Assembly: GCA_035610365.1 (NCBI GenBank)
Contig: CM069438.1
Coordinates: 50,960,837-51,024,836 of the forward strand
Length of the DNA stretch: 64,000 bases
From: Aquatica leii
Taxonomy: Eukaryota > Arthropoda > Insecta > Coleoptera > Lampyridae
Direction of reading: 5' to 3'
The position numbers were made by a program, and so were the translations under genes. The notes below the pieces were generated by a model. The model had not been told where the DNA came from, did not search any database, and was given only the letters and a program-made list of their open reading frames with translations. This document shows positions 1 through 13,700 of this stretch, in pieces. How positions within the stretch are numbered: the first letter of the stretch is position 1; the number at the start of each line of letters is the position of its first letter.

Positions 1-9
1 TGTCTTACC

Positions 10-165
10 CCGCATCCCTAAGCATCGACGTAATCGACTGCAATGGTGCAAAGAACCAGTTCAGTGAGACTAGGAATGGAATACGGTAGTCTTGAGCGAT
101 AAATCGCAATTTTGTTCGGATATAGATTATGGTCAGGTAAAGGACAAAAAGGCGTGATCCTTAAT
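10..165. repeat. Diverged duplicate of the segment at 640-785
   Basis: The stretch that includes 'ttcagtgagac', 'aatggaatacggtagtct' and 'aaatcgcaatt' recurs in the same orientation about 620 bp downstream with scattered differences. The sequence between the two copies (166-640) shows no recognisable gene. This is a dispersed or tandem repeat of unknown family. Confidence 0.6.
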
Positions 166-639
166 TTTTTAGTAGTAGGTCACCTTTGGTCTTTATCAGA
201 AGCAACATTGTTCCAACGAGACAATGCACGCCACATGTAGTTACGTTAAACCACTTTGAGCGTAATCAAATCAATTTACTTTCTTGATCACCGAGATCTC
301 CAGATGTTTCACTAATTGAGCACAACTGGGACATTACTGGTAAGTAACTGCAAAATTTACCCCATCCCCCGCAAACGCGAGCGATACTTAGTGACGCCGT
401 ACAAGTACCATGTGATGAGACTCCCCAAGATAAAATGGATAATCTCATTAGGAGTATGCCCAGACGGGTCAATTAATGCACAGCTCAGCGTGGAATCCTA
501 ATCCATTACTAATTTTTCTCAATTTCTAACTGCCCGACTCCATTCAAGTTTTGCTCCCCCTAACACGAATGTCTAGTGATACGCAGAACATGGGAGGCCT
601 ATTAAGTCGCGTTCATACCGTCTTCGCCTTGTGTTATCG

Positions 640-785
640 CTAATCCCTGAGCATCAACTGCAATGATGCAGAGAACGAGTTCAGTGAGACCAAGAATGGA
701 ATACGGTAGTCTTTAGCGACAAATCGCAATTCTTTTTTAGTATTCATGTTGACCGGGCAAGGAGAAAAAAAGCGTAATCTCTCCA
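640..785. repeat. Second copy of the 10-165 repeat
   Basis: Direct-orientation partner of 10-165, sharing several exact 10-20 bp blocks. It lies immediately before the gypsy-like integrase remnant, so the repeat may belong to a decayed retroelement. That link is inference. Confidence 0.55.
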
Positions 786-1060
786 TCAGCCTTACAAAAA
801 ACCGTACTCTGCCGTCCAACGTATGGATCGATCATTGCCAATATTCGAGACCGAAAAACAACCATCTCCATCAATCGTCTTAAACTTGCATACACCGCAG
901 ATAATAACCGACATATCCTGCACGATGTAGTGCAACAGTACAGTCACACAAAATCACCCGATAAAGACGACGAATCCGATTCCCAAAACGCTTAGACTAA
1001 CGACAGCTAATAACAGAACACCTATCACGGTCTATCACTAAAAAAGAGGTCCTGTGGCGG
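785..1060 (+). pseudogene. Possible gypsy-type integrase C-terminal remnant
   Basis: One plus-strand frame reads through 'IRDRKTTISINRLKLAY', which resembles the conserved end of Ty3/gypsy integrases (a 'vsidRLKPAy' pattern). It is followed after about 80 bp by an A/G-rich run and 'tgtggcggcc', the sort of polypurine tract plus TG start seen at a gypsy 3' LTR. Nothing upstream of the motif is recognisable, so this is a fragment at best. The call rests on one short motif. Confidence 0.4.
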
Positions 1061-1139
1061 CCTAATTTCTTCATCATTTCATATTTGTTATTGATTTAAT
1101 TAAGTAGCATATTAAGTATCATACATTTCTCCTAAATGC

Positions 1140-2960
1140 TGTGGTCTGGATGGCTCCCTTCCCATAGATCCTAATGCGTCACAGGATGTGGTAACACGAA
1201 CAGAACAGGAAGCACGTCTCTTCATCTTGCAAAGCTCCTCAGTCGCACGTTGAGTCTTCTTGAACCCATTGGACGAGGTTCACGCGGCACCTGGTCACTC
1301 CCGCTCTTAGTCTGTCTGTCATTTGACCCTGGAGCCATTTTTTCTTGTACTTCCACATTCCATTGCGTTATCCGATTCGAGCTTTGACTGCAATGGAGAG
1401 GTTGTGTTCTGCTTGAAAAAAGATTAATCGACCTAAGTCTTCCATCATTTTCAGCAGTTGCCAAGACGTAGCGTCGTATTCCTGGTGGGGCAATTCTTAC
1501 CATTTGCCATGAGACACCAGGATATTATCCTTGCCATTTCGTTTACTACCGTGTCTACTATTTTCGAGAGTGCTGATGCGCTTCACACAAGCACATCATA
1601 CTCCGGGAACAAATAAACCTAAAGCTGATCTACGGAGTGTAGATGGGTTTGCTCCCCAGTTGCATCTAGCTGTACGCTTCCTGACAATGTTGCTTCTGAC
1701 ACACACTTTCTTTTCCGTACTTTGACATTGCTTTCTGTAGGTAAAGAAGCAATCGAGGATAACTCCTAGGGATTTCGGTGCTTTGCAGTATTCGAGGTCT
1801 TTCCCTTTTCATTTCACTGCAAGTTTCCTCCGAGCTTGGTGGTTTTTTAGATGGAAAGCGTAAACTTGCGTTTTGGTCGGAGGTGGTAATCAGCTGCTCT
1901 CGAGAATTTTCTCCACTTCTTTGAAGGTAGAGGATTGAGCGGCCAATGCGGTATCGTCGACGTAAATGAAGCGGCGCAAGTTCACTAGAATCAGTTAGTC
2001 GTTGGTCTAGATGTTGAAAAGCAGAAGAGCCAAAACTCCGCCTTATGGTAAACCATTCGCTTACCTACGCCACCTACTAGATTTAATTTAACGTCGAGAC
2101 GAACTGAATCATTAAAAATTCGTAGTCCTTAGTGAGTTTGTAAGCTTTGGGAAGAACATTGTGGATCACTGTGTCGTAGACCGCAGATTCTATGAAGCCA
2201 TCTTCAATATATTCGGTGAGATTAAGGACTTGTCCAACAGCTGGATTTGCCAGCACGTATGCCAGCTTGTTCTGATGTAAGTTTTTCGTGAATGCTGTCC
2301 CTGATTCTGGCGAGGATCATCTTCTCTAAGAGTTTGTAGGTATGACATAGAAGTGAGATAAAGCGATGGCTTTTTGCGTCCTTTGGGTCTTTTCCAGGCT
2401 TCAAGATGGTTGTAGCTTCCGCTTTCCACCATATTTTTGAAATTTGTTTCCGTTGGATGCAGATGTTCATTCTTGCTACAAGCTGTCGTGCTGAAGTTTC
2501 CTATTTCTATATATCTTAAGAAAGTTTCATTCTGGATTTCTTCCCCTGAGTCTTCCTGTTCAAGAGCAGTTGTGTTGCTATCTAATTGGTTGTTACAACA
2601 ACGTGGTTTTAGGATGCGGCAGTGGGGTCACCACTAATGTTCTTTAGCACTTCGATCGTGTCAGTCCACTTACTTTGTCTTTGTTCTAAGATGACATCTA
2701 GCAGTTGATGACCAGAAACAATGGTTTCTTCAGAGAAAATATCTCTCTATATCTATCCATATCTTTACAGCATCCGTACGGTTTGTTCGCTCTGGCCTGA
2801 GATGTATTCAGTTCTGTAACCTCTTGGTATGGTTTTCAGCATAGTCCACAAACGCTTAGTAGTTCTCCGGCACAAGACGCAGGTTGTTTATGTTATTGTG
2901 TATGTGGTCGCGGAATGGTTGCCAATTGCCTTTTTTTGAAATTCAACCGTCGCTTGGCTG
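1140..2960 (-). pseudogene. Decayed non-LTR retrotransposon (endonuclease end, RT, C-terminal region)
   Basis: Read on the minus strand from high to low coordinates, the order matches LINE ORF2. Near 2900-2960 there is a short stretch typical of the endonuclease-RT linker. RT block 'ILKPGKDPKDAKSHRF' followed by 'SLLCHTYKLLEKMILARI' and 'EQAGIRAGKS' lies at 2230-2430. A degraded 'tal..LpkAYkLt' stretch lies at 2100-2200, and an 'lrfpskK..ssEEtcsEMk' block at 1790-1900. A basic, W-containing C-terminal tail ends at 1222. Stops and frameshifts occur throughout and the catalytic YxDD box is not intact. It resembles EN-RT LINEs of the jockey superfamily, but the clade is not resolved. Confidence 0.6.
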
Positions 2961-3049
2961 AGTTAACTGATCACACTGATAGTCGGTGTTGCGTTTTTGG
3001 GACAGGATGGCTAACGCTCTTCGTATATTGAGAGAGAGCAAATGTCACA

Positions 3050-5200
3050 ATGTTGATGGTGAGGACCTCATATCGTTTTCTTCAGTGTAGGCAATTGAGG
3101 TTATTTGTAAACCAGTGCACATATATAGGGTATCTCCGTATCGGTCGTGAAGTCTTTTAATTATAGGAACATCCGCTCGATCTTATAAGTAACAATAACA
3201 AAAATGCGAAAGTGCAGAGAGAAAGAGTAAATCTTAACGAAACAAGATAAGAGGTGAGATTAAGAATTACGTTCAAGAGCAGAAAAAAATTCAGACAGGG
3301 GCCAAAAACAGAATCTTAAAGTCCACAAAAGTGTACGAAGTGCTTTTTCCTTATATTCTCTTCTCTCGTTGAGATTTTCACTAGTTGTTGACCCAATTTT
3401 GTTTTCTTCTATTCATTATAAGCTGGTTTCTTAGAATTTCTTTGGTCCTACTGCTCCTCAATTTTTTTATGCCTTTATATGTTTCTAATCAATCAAATAG
3501 CAACAATCGAATTAGAAAAAATCGAGAGTACAAAACCATTTACAAGATTCGAACCTTCGTTCGTCTTTATGTCAACTTTTCTCTAATGCATTCGTATATT
3601 GTTTCATCATAACGATAAAAATCGAACGTTTTCCTTAAAAACCCCAGTAGAAATAGAAAAAAATAAAACACTTTTTATGCTTCCGTTATTTTATGCAAGG
3701 ATACATGAAATCCAATTTCCAACTAACCTTAATAACGGAAAAAACCGCCGCCCTTTTATTTTGCACGAACTGAATATTTTCTATGGCGAATGTCCTTGGT
3801 GATCTGCCTTATTTCCAACATCGCAAGTATTTTATCGGTCAATCTATCGAACTAAATAACAATTTATCATTGTGCAACCCTGGATAAAAGCATTTCTCCC
3901 AAAACACGATACAGCCATTGTGCGCACGTAACGTTGCCTTCAATTTGTTATTTTCAATTTTGAGGACGAATTTTTTTGCAATCGTTCGCGTGTTTTGCTT
4001 TAAATAATAAGCTTTTATCTAGGGCGGTTATAAATTAGAATTTGCCGCTCCTTACCGCAAGGTTGCTAATTTTTTCTAGTCTAAAAAGGGCGTCTAAATA
4101 CATTTTAATTAATCTCGAAAAAGGATTTTTGCGGTTTGTGGTCTATTTTTAAAATTTAAGGGCGTCGATCGAAACCATTGTGTAAGTACGCGTTTTCTTC
4201 AACAAAAAAAAACTCATTTAAATGAGTTTTATAGTTCGAATATTACGAGCAGATGGTGGAGGAGGTGAACCATGTTAGAGGCACTCGCCGACTTCTGCAC
4301 CATCAGTCCATGAAACCGCAAAAAATAGAAACTCTCTGCAGAAGACCGATGCCGCTTTTGTTTTCAACTAATCGACCATAAAAACTAAAACACTCGAAGC
4401 GTGGATTTTTAAACGCTTTTAATGACTATTTACATTCGCGCTCGTTAAAAGCGAACCGTTATTTACTGATTCAACCTCGTACGCCATACTTTCGTGCACC
4501 AACGTCAAATAATCAATTAATCACAAATGGGGACGTTGTTTTAATTGTTTTCCCATCCAATTAAATAAAATACACACAATTGAAGTTTTTTTAAAGTAAA
4601 CATTCTAATTGGCATACGGGGATAATGTCCTGGTTTGGCGAAAAATTAAAAAGGGTGTAAGTCAAATGGTTTAAGATCGTGGGAAATTAGACCATCGTTA
4701 AAATTTAAATGGATCCCACGACAAGCGCGTTTTAATTTTTTACAATGCTACAAATTACTTGAACATAACGTTTGTTGTTTTTTGTATATTTAATTTGTTT
4801 CACATTGAATATGTTTATTTATAAAATTATTCAGTAAGTGCGCACTTTAAATTATTAATAAAAAATGTATTATATAAAAACGACTTAATTAAAAGGAATA
4901 AAAAAATTTAGAAAAAAAATTTTATGTTTGGTATGGATCCAGCAAAATCAAGCGGTTCAAAAAAATTGTCAAAAAAATTTTCTAGATGTGTCCACGTCTC
5001 TTGATGTACCCTTCCATTTTTTTTAATAAAAAAAAAACACATTACTACATGTTTGAAAAACGAAAATGTTCACTTGAAAGTTTTACGAATTTTATTAACA
5101 ATATTCGTGGTTTTGCTTCCGTGACCAGAACAACCACTCTCAGAAATTCTGAGAATGTTACTACATATCCTGGAAACAAAATTACGCCACTTTGGTTCTG
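3050..5200. other. AT-rich intergenic stretch, no gene recognised
   Basis: Short open frames on both strands match no family I know and lack codon bias or splice context. The sequence is AT-rich with many homopolymer runs. A GC-richer island at 4235-4330 is the only compositional break, and I see no exon in it. Confidence 0.5.
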
Positions 5201-5204
5201 GAAT

Positions 5205-7070
5205 AAAAACAATAAATTAAGCAGACTGTACATAGAATCAATATAAAGCCATCAAGAGTATCTCAGAATGCAACAAGACTTTCTAGAATATTCTAAAACC
5301 GCCATAACATATGAGAATGCATTGTTAGAATTCTGATTATATACGGTGTCGTACGCAAAGAATTAAAATTACACAGGAAAGTAAAGTGTGTGCAGAAGAA
5401 GAGTGGCGCCGAACGAGAGCTGCGTATTTGGCAACAACAAATCTGGGGTTTTTAGGGTAGCTAGTTGACTACCTTATTCTCTTCCAGCTAACTTATGTAT
5501 AAAGTTATTCCTGACTCCACATGTAAAAAGGTTTTTCTCTGAGCTGCTATAGTGTCAGGTAGTAAAGTCGATGAACGCCTTCGTAAAACCGTAATCGAGA
5601 TACGACCAAGAAAAACAATTTTGGCATAATAAAGAAGGAGTCTAAAATTTTTGGGAACATTTTAGATCAACCTTCTCCAGGAAGTTTCAAAGTAGTGTAA
5701 CTAGAATGTCTGTGGCTGTACGTGGTATTTGGTGAGACAATTGTATGATCGCCAAGCTTGGCGACTATGTTTTCTTCTTTCTCTCCTATACTGTGTTAGA
5801 CGACGGTGTCTCTCCGGCACTGGTAGTATGTTCTAAGAATGAGTCGACCTCCAGTGTTACTGGTAGATGTCCAGAAAGATCTTCATGTGGAGGCTCTGGT
5901 ATGTACACTGTTTAGCAACTCCAAGATATGTTATTCTTCTTGTCATAATGCACAAAATCGTTACAGTTAAGCAGCAGAATCAAAAACGCTCCTTAACTAC
6001 GATAATCAAAAGCCATAGTTTCATCATTTACAAGACGAAGTCGGGAAAAAAACTCTAAAATGATCGAGTTAAAAGCCACGGTTACAAGATGTTAGAACAA
6101 ACACCCACACGAAATACAACGTAACTGTTGCGAAACAAAGCAATAAAAAAAATTACCATCAGAACAAAACCAATAAATTCTTTCCGGACGACCGACTGAA
6201 CAAACTCTTTGCCCCCAGCAACCGAAGGACCAAAAAACCCCGATCATAACAGAGTGTCGCTTGAAGCAATAGTTCCAAATAGAACTGAACAAAATTAAGC
6301 TGACTGTACATAGAGTTAATATGGAACCATCAAGATTATTTTAGAACGCAACAAAACTTTCTAGAATATTCTGAAACAGCCATAACATTTAAATACGCAC
6401 GATTGAGAGTCGTGTAAAAATAACTAAAACTACACCAGCCAGTAGTGTCTGCAAAAGTAGAATTACATTTCCTGAATCACTCAGCTATAGAGATGGTATT
6501 TGTACTGTTAAAAAACCATGGTCAGTAAACAACTATCCCAAATTCCATCTGCAACATAATAACGGTAATGCAAAAAAGTAAGGATTCCTGCTATGAACAG
6601 AGTGACAACAAATCTAAACTACATATTTGGCAACAAAGAAACCGTCGTGTAATGGGTAATGCGATGGTAATAATTCTATTGAACCGACAACATAGCCAAC
6701 ATTGGAATTGGACGAGTGCCAAACACGCAACGTAGTGAATGAAACACCATAGGCTTCATCATTTACAAAACAAGCAAAAATTACGAATGTTACGATAGGA
6801 ATTGCAAAACTATCCAAATTTCGTCGTGTTGAAGTCCGGAAAAACCCTAAAATAATCAAGTGAAAAACCACGGATATAAGACGTCAAACCAAACACCAAC
6901 ACAAAATGCAATGCAACTGTTGCGAAACAAAGCCATGCACAAGACCAATAAATTCTTCACGGGCGAGTGACTGAACAAACTCTTTGGTCATACCAACCCA
7001 AGAACCCGATCACAAAAAAGTGGCGATTGAAGCAAGAGTTCCAAATTATACTGAACCTTTAGTTGTTAGT
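5205..7070. repeat. Diverged tandem repeat, unit roughly 0.75-1.1 kb
   Basis: Two blocks recur in the same orientation. The segment at 5210-5340, with 'gactgtacatagaatcaat' and 'ctttctagaatattct', recurs at 6290-6410. The segment at 6010-6305, with 'caactgttgcgaaacaaag'-like and 'gaacaaactcttt' blocks, recurs at 6750-7065. The offsets differ, so units have gained or lost sequence. No open frame is conserved between copies. Confidence 0.65.
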
Positions 7071-7186
7071 TAAGTAAAACCATGTATGTTTTTTCCGTTC
7101 CTAAGTAGAAGGTTTCAAAAAATATACTGATATAAGTCACATTGGTTCAACTACAGAATTAAAAATTGTCAAGTACAAAAGTTTCG

Positions 7187-7197
7187 GGTTCGAATCC
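7187..7197 (+). other. tRNA B-box-like motif (GGTTCGAATCC)
   Basis: An exact match to the pol III internal B-box consensus lies inside 'cGGGTTCGAATCCCa', which can form a T-arm stem. The 70 bp upstream do not give a convincing acceptor stem or A-box. It is best read as a tRNA-derived remnant (pseudo-tRNA or SINE scrap) next to the satellite array. Confidence 0.35.
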
Positions 7198-9446
7198 CAT
7201 TAATCCAATTTTTGACTTCGTTATTTTGCGTTGCAACTTGTACCCGAGATCGAAGGGTGAAAGTTTAACTTGTGGATAAAAATTATTCCTAAGTCAACAA
7301 ATACGAAGACAGGAAATCCAAAAAATACTAAGAACCCAAGTAGTACTCACTGTAAAATCCTTAACTAAACCAAAGCTACGCTTAGACAATTTAAAAACTG
7401 ACAGTTAACCAAAAAAAACAATGTCAAAACACCGGGTTCTTACCATTTTCAAAAAATATTTCCACAACTGACTTAAACTCGATCTTTAAGAACCGCGCTA
7501 CATTTATTGAAACGATGAAGTCAGAAAAACGAAACCAACGTGAAAGATAAACTGTCCAAAAATGTCAATAAAATAAGCACGAGCAAAAAAGTAAACGCTA
7601 TAAAAAACCTATTCGATCACAAGACAATCGTGTAACTTTCGTAAAAAAAGCAAACTGAGCAAGAACACAAACACAAAAAAAGTTTTGCGTAAAAAACCTG
7701 AAAAAAACTCATGAAGCTTGACGACCAAATTATGATAAACAGGACGACCGTGCTTAAAATTATGAAAAAAAGAAGAATCTTAATTGGTGAGTACAAAGAA
7801 GAATAAAAAATGCAATACCAGACAAAAACTAAGAACCCAAAGAGACTCACTGTAAAATCCTAAACTAAACCAAATATATGCTTCGACATTCTAAGCTGAG
7901 CTTTCAGCAAAAAACTTACACCAAACCCAAAAAGAAACAGTGCCAAAATACCAGGTTATTACCATCTTCAAAAAATATTTCTACAAGTGACTTTTAAACT
8001 CGATTGTCTTACATTTGTTGAAAGGATGAGATCAGCAAAACTTTATACGGCACCAAGGTGAAAAACAAACTATTGTCCCAAAACGTAAATCAAAAACAAA
8101 GCTATAGGCAGAAACTGTGCAGAAGAAAAAGCTCGAAAGCAGCAAATACCAAAAAGTAAACACTATAAAAAACCTATTCGATCACAAGAAAATCGTGTGA
8201 TTTTCGCAAAAAAAGCAAACTGAGCAACAACACAAACACAAAAAAAGTTTTGCGTAAAAAACCTGAAAAAAAGTCATGAAGCTTGACGGCCAAATCATGA
8301 TAAACAGGACGACCGTGCTTAAAATTATGAAAAAAAGAGGAATCTTAATTGGCAAGTACAAAGAAGAATAAAAAATGCAATACCAGACAAAAACTAAGAA
8401 CCCAAAAAGAACTCACTGTAAAATCCTCAACTAAACCAAATATATGCTTCGACATTATAAGCTAAGCTTTCAGCAAAAAACTTACACCAAACCCAAAAAA
8501 ACCAGTGCCAAAACACCAGGTTCTTACCATCTTCAAAAAATATTTCTACAAGTGACCCTGAAACTCGATTGTCTTACATTTGTTGAAACGATGAGATCAG
8601 CAAAACTTTATACGGCACCAAGGTGAAAAACAAACTATTGTCCAAAAACGTCAATCAAAAACAAAACTATGAGCAAAAACTGCGCAGAAGAAAAGCTCGA
8701 AAGCAGCAAATACCAAAAAGTAAACACTATAAAAAACCTATTCGATCACAAGACAATCGTGTGACTTTCGCAAAAAAAAGCAAACTGAGCAAAAACACAA
8801 ACACAAAAAAAGTTTTGCGTAAAAGGCCTGAAAAAAAGTCATAAAGCTTGACGACCAAATCATGATAAACAGGACAAACGTGCTTAAAATTATGAAAAAA
8901 AGAAGAATCTTAATTGGCGATTACAAAAAAGAATAAAAAATGCAATACCAGACAAAAACTAAGAACCCAAAGAGAACTCACTGTAAAATCCTAAACTAAA
9001 CCAAATATATGCTTCGACATTCTAAGCTAAGCTTTCAGCAAAAAACTGACACCAAACCCAAAAAAAAACAGTGCCAAAACACCAGGTTCTTACCATCTTC
9101 GATAAATATTTCTACAAATGACTCTTAAACTCGATTGTCTTACATTTGTTAAAACGATGAGATCAGCAAAACTTTATACGGCACCAAGGTAAAAAAAAAC
9201 TATTGTCCAAAAACGTCAATCAAAAACAAAACCATGGGCAAAAACTATGCAGAAGGAAAGCTCGAAAGCAGCAAATACCAAAAAGTAAACACTATAAAAA
9301 ACCTATTCGATCACAAGACAATCTTGTCACTTTCGCAAAAAAAAGCAAACTCAGCAAGAACACAAACACAAAAAAAGTTTTGCGTAAAAAAACTGAAAAA
9401 AAGTCATGAAGCTTGACGACCAAATCATGATAAACAGGACGAACGT

Positions 9447-9495
9447 AATAGCGTAATAGCGGTCCAAACCCGGAAGACATTCTAATGTTAGTATA
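9447..9495 (-). mobile_element. 49-bp Penelope-like fragment in satellite unit, 10-bp TSD
   Basis: The insert is flanked by GGACGAACGT (9437-9446 and 9496-9505), which occurs once in monomers lacking the insert. Its sequence, including 'cccggaagacattctaatg', matches the end of the foldback elements at 14950-15100 and 46679-47030. Confidence 0.75.
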
Positions 9496-10066
9496 GGACG
9501 AACGTGCTTAAAATTATGAAAAAAAAAAGAATCTTAATTGGCGAGTACAAAGAAGAATAAAAAATGCAATACCAGACAAAAACTAAGAACCCAAAGATAA
9601 CTCAATGTAAAATCCTAAACTAAACCAAATATATGCTTAGACATTCTAAGCTAAGCTTTCAGCAAAAAACTGACACCAAACCCAAAAAAACCCAGTGACA
9701 AAACCCCAGGTTCTTACCATCTTCAAAAAATTATTCTACAAGTGACTCTTAAACTCGATTGTCTTACATTTGTTAAAATGATGAGATCAGCAAAACTTTA
9801 TACGGTACCAAAGTGAAAAACAAACTATTGTCCAAAAACGTAAATCAAAAACAAAACCATGGGCAAAAACTGTGCAGAAGAAAAGCTCGAAAGCAGCAAA
9901 TACCAAAAAGTAAACACTATAAAAAACCTATTCGATCACAAGACAATCTTGTCACTTTCGCAAAAAAAAGCAAACTCAGCAAGAACACAAACACAAAAAA
10001 GTTTTGCGTAAAAACTGAAAAAGTCATGAAGCTTGACGACCAAATCATGATAAACAGGACGAACGT

Positions 10067-10115
10067 AATAGCGTAATAGCGGTCCAAACCCGGAAGACAT
10101 TCTAATGTTAGTATA
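10067..10115 (-). mobile_element. Second copy of the 49-bp fragment, same site and TSD
   Basis: Identical position in the next satellite unit, flanked by GGACGAACGT at 10057-10066 and 10116-10125. It was copied with the monomer rather than inserted independently. Confidence 0.75.
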
Positions 10116-10691
10116 GGACGAACGTGCTTAAAATTATGAAAAAAAAAAGAATCTTAATTGGCGAGTACAAAGAAGAATAAAAAATGCAATACCAGACAAA
10201 AACTAAGAACCCAAAGATAACTCAATGTAAAATCCTAAACTAAACCAAATATATGCTTAGACATTCTAAGCTAAGCTTTCAGCAAAAAACTGACACCAAA
10301 CCCAAAAAAAACCAGTGCCAAAACACCAGGTTCTTACCATCTTCAAAAAATTATTCTACAAGTGACTCTTAAACTCGATTGTCTTACATTTGTTAAAATG
10401 ATGAGATCAGCAAAACTTTATACGGTACCAAAGTGAAAAACAAACTATTGTCCAAAAACGTAAATCAAAAACAAAACCATGGGCAAAAACTGTGCAGAAG
10501 AAAAGCTCGAAAGCAGCAAATACCAAAAAGTAAACACTATAAAAAACCTATTCGATCACAAGACAATCTTGTCACTTTCGCAAAAAAAAGCAAACTCAGC
10601 AAGAACACAAACACAAAAAAAGTTTTGCGTAAAAAAACTGAAAAAAAGTCATGAAGCTTGACGACCAAATCATGATAAACAGGACGAACGT

Positions 10692-10740
10692 AATAGCGTA
10701 ATAGCGGTCCAAACCCGGAAGACATTCTAATGTTAGTATA
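10692..10740 (-). mobile_element. Third copy of the 49-bp fragment, same site and TSD
   Basis: Flanked by GGACGAACGT at 10682-10691 and 10741-10750. Units on either side of this three-unit block lack it, so the block amplified from one founder. Confidence 0.75.
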
Positions 10741-13700
10741 GGACGAACGTGCTTAAAATTATGAAAAAAAAAAGAATCTTAATTGGCGAGTACAAAGAAG
10801 AATAAAAAATGCAATACCAGACAAAAACTAAGAACCCGAAGAGAACTCACTGTAAAATCCTAAATTAAACCAAATATATGCTTCGACATTCTAAGCTGAG
10901 CTTTCAGCAAAAAACTTACACCAAACCCAAAAAAAACAGTGCCAAAACACCAGGTTCTTACCATCTTCAAAAAATATTTCTACAAGTGACTCTTAAACTC
11001 GATTGTCTTACATTTGTTGAAACGATGAGATCAGCAAAACTGCATACGGCACCAAGGTAAAAAACAAACTATTGTCCAAAAACGTCAATCAAAAACAAAA
11101 CTATGGGCAAAAACTGTGCAGAAAGAAAGCTCGAAAGCAGCAAATACCAAAAAGTAAACACTATAAAAAACCTATTCGATCACAAGACAATCGTGTGACT
11201 TTCGCAAAAAAAAGCAAACTGAGCAAGAACACAAACACAAAAAAAGTTTTGCGTAAAAAACCTGCAAAAAAATCATGTAGCTTGACGACCAAATCATGAT
11301 AAACAGGACGAACGTGCTTAAAATTATGAAAAAAAAGAAGAATCTTAATTGGCGAGTACAAAGAAGAATAAAAAATGCAATACCAGACAAAAACTAAGAA
11401 CCCAAAAAGATCTCGCTGTAAAATCCTAAACTAAACCAAATATATGCTTTGACAATCTCAGCTAAGCTTTCAGCAAAAAACTTACACCAAACCCAAAAAA
11501 ACCAGTGCCAAAACACCAGGTTCTTACCATCTTCAAAAAATATTTCTACAAGTGACTCTTAAACTCGATTGTCTTACATTTGTTGAAACGATAAGATCAG
11601 CAAAACTTTATACGGCACCAAGGTGAAAAACAAACTATTGTCCAAAAACGTCAATCAAAAACAAAAATATGGGCAAAAACTGTGCAGAAGAAAAGCTCGA
11701 AAGCAGCAAATAGCAAAAAGTAAACACTATAAAAAAACTTATTCGATCACAAGACAATCGTGTGTTTTTCGCAAAAAAAAGCAAACTGAGCAAGAACACA
11801 AACACAAAAAAGTTTTACATAAAAAACCTGGAAAAAAGTCATGAAGCTTGACTACCAAATCATGATAAACAGGACGAACGTGCTTAAAATTATGAAAAAA
11901 AAAGGGAATCTTAATTGGCGAGTACAAAGAAGAATAAAAAATGCTATACCAGTCAAAAACTAAGAACCCAAAGAGAACTCACTGTAAAATCCTATACTAA
12001 ACCAAATATATGCTTTGACATTCTAAGCTAAGCTTTAAGCAAAAAACTTACACCAAACCCAAAAAAGCAGAGCCAAAACACCAGGTTCTTACCATCTTCA
12101 AAAAATATTTCTACAAGTGACTCTTAAACTCGATTGTCTTACATTTCTTGAAACGATAAGATCAGCAAAACTTTATACGGCACCAAGGGAAAAATAACTA
12201 TTGTCCAAAAACGTCAATAAAAAACAAAACTATGGACAAAAACTGTGCAGAAGAAAAGCTCGAAAGCAGTAAATACCAAAAAGTAAACACTATAAAAAAC
12301 CTATTCGATCACGACAATCGTGTGACTTCCGCAAAAAAAGTAAACTGAGCAACAACACAAACACAAAAAAAGTTTTGCGTAAAAAACCTGAAAAAAAGTC
12401 ATGAAGCTTGACGACCAAATGATGATAAACAGGACGACCGTGCTTAAAATTATGAAAAACATAAGAATCTTAATTGGCGAGTACAAAAAAGAATAAAAAA
12501 TGCAATACCAGACAAAAACTAAGAACCCAAAAAGAACTCACTGTAAAATCCTAAACTAAACCAAATATATGCTTCGACATTCTAAGCTAAGCTTTCAGCA
12601 AAAAACTGACACCAAACCCAAAAAAAACCAGTGCCAAAACACCAGGTTCTTACCATCTTAAAAAAATATTTTTACAAGTGACTCTTAAACTCGATTGTCT
12701 TACATTTGTTGAAACGATGAGATCAGCAAAACTTTATACGGCACCAAGGTGAAAAACAAACTATTGTCTAAAAACGTCAATCAAAAACAAAACAAACTAT
12801 GGGCAAAAACTGTGCAGAAGTAAAGCTCGAAAGCAGCAAATACCAAAAAGTAAACACTATAAAAAAACCTATTCGATCACAAGACAATCGTGTGACTTTC
12901 ACAAAAAAGCAAACAGTAAGAATACAAGCACAAAAAAAGTTTTGAGTAAAAAACTCGAAAAAAATTCCGGAAGCTTAACGATTAAGTCATGATAAAAACG
13001 GCGAACGTGCTTAAGATTATAGAAAAAGAAGAATACTAAGAACTCAAGAAGACCTCACTGTAAAATCATAAACTAAACCAAAGCAATGCTTAGACATTCT
13101 ATCACGCTAAGCTCTCAGCAAAAAACTGACAGAAAACCCAAAAATACCAGTGCAAAAACACCGGATTTTTACCATCTTCTTCTTATTGTAACGATGAGAT
13201 CAGCAAAACTTTATACGGCACCAAGGTGAAAAACAAACTATTGTCCAAAAACGTCAATCAAAAACAAAACTATGGGCAAAAACTGTGCAGAAGAAAAGCT
13301 CGAAAGCAGCAAATACCAAAAAGTAAACACTATAAAAATCCTATTCGATCACAAGACAATCGTGTGATTTTCGCAAAAAAAGCAAACTGAACAAGAACAC
13401 AAACACAAAAAAAGTTTTGCGTAAAAAACCTGAAAAAAGTCATGAAGCTTGACGACCAAATCATGATAAACAGGACGAACGTGCTTAACATTATGAAAAA
13501 AAGAAGAATCTTAATTGGCAAGTACAAAGAAGAATAAAAAATTCAATACCAGACAAAAACTAAAAACCCAAAGAGAACTCACTGTAAAATCCTAAACTAA
13601 ACCAAATATATGCTTTGACAATCTAAGCTAACCTTTTAGCAAAAAACTTACACCAAACCCAAAAAAACCAGTGCCAAAACACCAGGTTCTTACCATCTTC

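Noticed and set aside
7141..7204. Functional tRNA gene
   Set aside because: Only the T-arm/B-box is convincing. The acceptor stem and A-box are missing.
8623..11844. Lysine-rich small protein repeated in the satellite
   Set aside because: Unit length is not a multiple of three, starts and ends vary, and overlapping frames on both strands are equally open in A-rich DNA.
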